Source: Planctomycetota bacterium (GTDB lineage Bacteria > Planctomycetota > Phycisphaerae > WQYP01). Taken from it: a stretch of DNA of 54,238 bases. Where the stretch lies: assembly GCA_021808485.1 (NCBI GenBank), contig JAKBBN010000012.1:1-54238 (forward strand). The letters are read 5' to 3'. Shown here one piece after another: positions 53,463-54,238 of the stretch (positions within the stretch are counted from its first letter, which is position 1; each line of letters opens with the position of its first letter). The position numbers and the translations under genes were made by a program. The notes under the pieces are model-generated. The model ran no database searches, was not told the DNA's origin, and saw nothing but the letters and a program-made list of their open reading frames with translations.

Positions 53463-53936
53463 CTACCCCTGCCTTGCTTCACCCGCACGGTTTGCCCCCG
53501 GCTTTAAGGGCGTGCCATCAGCTGTTATGGCAGATTCAACACGGGCCAATTCATAACCCTCCGCCCCCGCATGAAGTAGATGGGCATTGTTTTCATCCGG
53601 AAAGGTAAACAGCGGCTGCCTGCGGGTCAGGATGTTTTGCGCGGTTGATTCCGCCTTGCCGCCCGGCGCGGCATACGGCACAAGCACCGCATCAGCCAAT
53701 GCGGCAACCAATTCATTGCGCTGAATCGCCTGCGCCGCCGTACTGCGTTTAACCGTATCGCCGAAAGGCGAAATCACCAAAAGTCGCCCCTCTTTAACTG
53801 CCTTGCGGCCGGCCACGCCCAGCCGCAGGCCCCGCAGCCGTTTGGCCGCACATATAATCACCGGTTGGGACCCGCGCAGCAGAATATCCAGGCATTCGCG
53901 TTCCATTGGGGAATGAAACCCGCCGACCACGGCCAC
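53463..53936 (-). CDS. DprA-like Rossmann-fold protein, start unclear
   Basis: At least 157 residues of a DprA/SMF-like Rossmann domain: VAVVGGFHSPMERECLDILL, GSQPVIICAAKRLRG, GRLLVISPFGDTVKR and QRNELVAALADAVLVPYAAP fit this fold. DprA loads RecA on single-stranded DNA during uptake; many planctomycetes have small relatives of unknown role. The first ATG/GTG/TTG is a GTG at 53936, but in-frame sequence upstream (RPNVIAIHSSRRVDAG) looks like a genuine N-terminus and runs to a stop codon near 54010 without a usual start codon. The real start may be non-canonical, or the 5' end is damaged. Confidence 0.6.
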   Translation of the reverse strand: MAVVGGFHSPMERECLDILLRGSQPVIICAAKRLRGLRLGVAGRKAVKEGRLLVISPFGDTVKRSTAAQAIQRNELVAALADAVLVPYAAPGGKAESTAQNILTRRQPLFTFPDENNAHLLHAGAEGYELARVESAITADGTPLKPGANRAGEARQG

Positions 53937-54078
53937 GCCCGCGTCAACGCGCCGAGATGAATGGATAGCTATGACATTGGGACGAGCCAGCCGGCCGCAG
54001 GGGAATCTTTAATTCAATATGCAAAGGGGGCGGACATAAAACATCCGTCAGGTTCGCCGGGCCTCGCAGAATCCGCTT

Positions 54079-54110
54079 AAAAAAATAGCCGCCCCTTTTG
54101 GGTGGCGGCT
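54079..54110 (-). terminator. Intrinsic terminator of the candidate small RNA
   Basis: On the minus strand AGCCGC-CA-CCC pairs with GGG-GCGGCT around an AAAA loop (54110-54087), followed by A and seven T residues. It is the most complete terminator in the window. Confidence 0.85.
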
Positions 54111-54188
54111 GGTCGCTCCGTAGAGCGTGGCCTGCGAACATTTAGTCTTTGTTGCGAAAAGACTCGCAGACCGGGGTAGGTTACACTG
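54079..54188 (-). ncRNA. Candidate structured small RNA with its own promoter and terminator
   Basis: Read on the minus strand from about 54188: a 9-bp helix GGTCTGCGA (54172-54164) with TCGCAGGCC (54137-54129) encloses GTCTTT/AAAGAC (54163-54145). It is followed by CGCTC TACG GAGCG (54127-54114), a UNCG-class tetraloop hairpin, and then by an intrinsic terminator at 54110-54079. The element is about 110 bases. It matches no RNA family I recognise (not 4.5S, 6S, tmRNA, 5S or a common riboswitch). It could act alone or as an attenuated leader of the DprA-like gene. Confidence 0.5.
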
Positions 54189-54194
54189 TACATT

Positions 54195-54222
54195 ACAATA
54201 GCTTCCGTATACATTATGTCAA
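54195..54222 (-). promoter_or_regulatory. Promoter of the candidate small RNA
   Basis: On the minus strand TTGACA (54222-54217) and TATTGT (54200-54195) are 16 bases apart in an AT-rich stretch. The start site would fall near 54188, about 75 bases ahead of the terminator hairpin. Confidence 0.7.
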
Positions 54223-54238
54223 GTACCGGGAAACTTTT

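Noticed and set aside
53944..54141. 65-codon open frame on the minus strand over the small RNA
   Set aside because: It overlaps the terminator and helices, has no similarity and no ribosome binding site.

Overview
The window reads as a piece of chromosome from a moderately GC-rich planctomycete, most likely of the Phycisphaerae type. This is inferred from content, not from a marker phylogeny. The supporting signs are a PEP-CTERM-tagged exported protein, a secreted NPCBM-domain protein, a secreted squalene-cyclase-repeat protein, many lipoproteins and short secreted proteins with no clear family, a GH10-like protein, and an S10/spc ribosomal cluster with no rpmD and no secY in their usual places. 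I found no CRISPR array, insertion sequence, integrase or rRNA gene.

Layout. 1-7.9 kb: tRNA-Gly(CCC), hflX, a PEGA lipoprotein, tRNA-Cys(GCA), a TPR protein, queD, and two tandem secreted paralogues with a secretin-N-terminal-like (STN) domain. 7.9-9.5 kb: an AT-rich promoter region and a lone COG1106-type AAA ATPase. 9.6-15 kb, all on the minus strand: a fucose/arabinose-isomerase-like enzyme with a clear sigma70-like promoter, an outer-membrane porin plus YceI pair, and a PEP-CTERM protein. 15.4-20 kb: a CAU tRNA, rpiA, a YkgJ-type cysteine-cluster protein, a parvulin-like lipoprotein and a DUF1444-like protein. 20.4-26.7 kb: an isoprenylcysteine-methyltransferase-type membrane protein, an HxxxD acyltransferase, comF, the squalene-cyclase-repeat protein, an NPCBM protein and a bacterial PH-domain protein. 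26.7-36.4 kb: a DUF2721 protein, a GH10-fold protein lacking both catalytic glutamates, a helix-hairpin-helix protein, trpS, a GH3 beta-glucosidase with an internal PA14 domain, ilvC, a VOC protein and an SppA-like lipoprotein protease.

36.5-47.9 kb is one ribosomal-protein operon: rpsJ-rplC-rplD-rplW-rplB-rpsS-rplV-rpsC-rplP-rpmC-rpsQ-rplN-rplX-rplE-rpsN-rpsH-rplF-rplR-rpsE-rplO. It has a visible promoter, a foldable 5' leader and a strong terminator right after rplO. Its spacers are unusually long. Two of them, rpsJ-rplC (275 nt) and rplF-rplR (180 nt), contain consecutive strong stem-loops and look like undescribed cis-acting RNA elements. 48-53.4 kb carries a GT2 polyprenyl-phosphate-type glycosyltransferase, a GT39/ArnT-like membrane glycosyltransferase, galK and trpD, which together suggest glycan building from galactose. 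The right edge has a DprA-like protein with an unclear start and, on the minus strand, a promoter, a structured RNA of about 110 nt and an intrinsic terminator, which together form a plausible free-standing small RNA gene.
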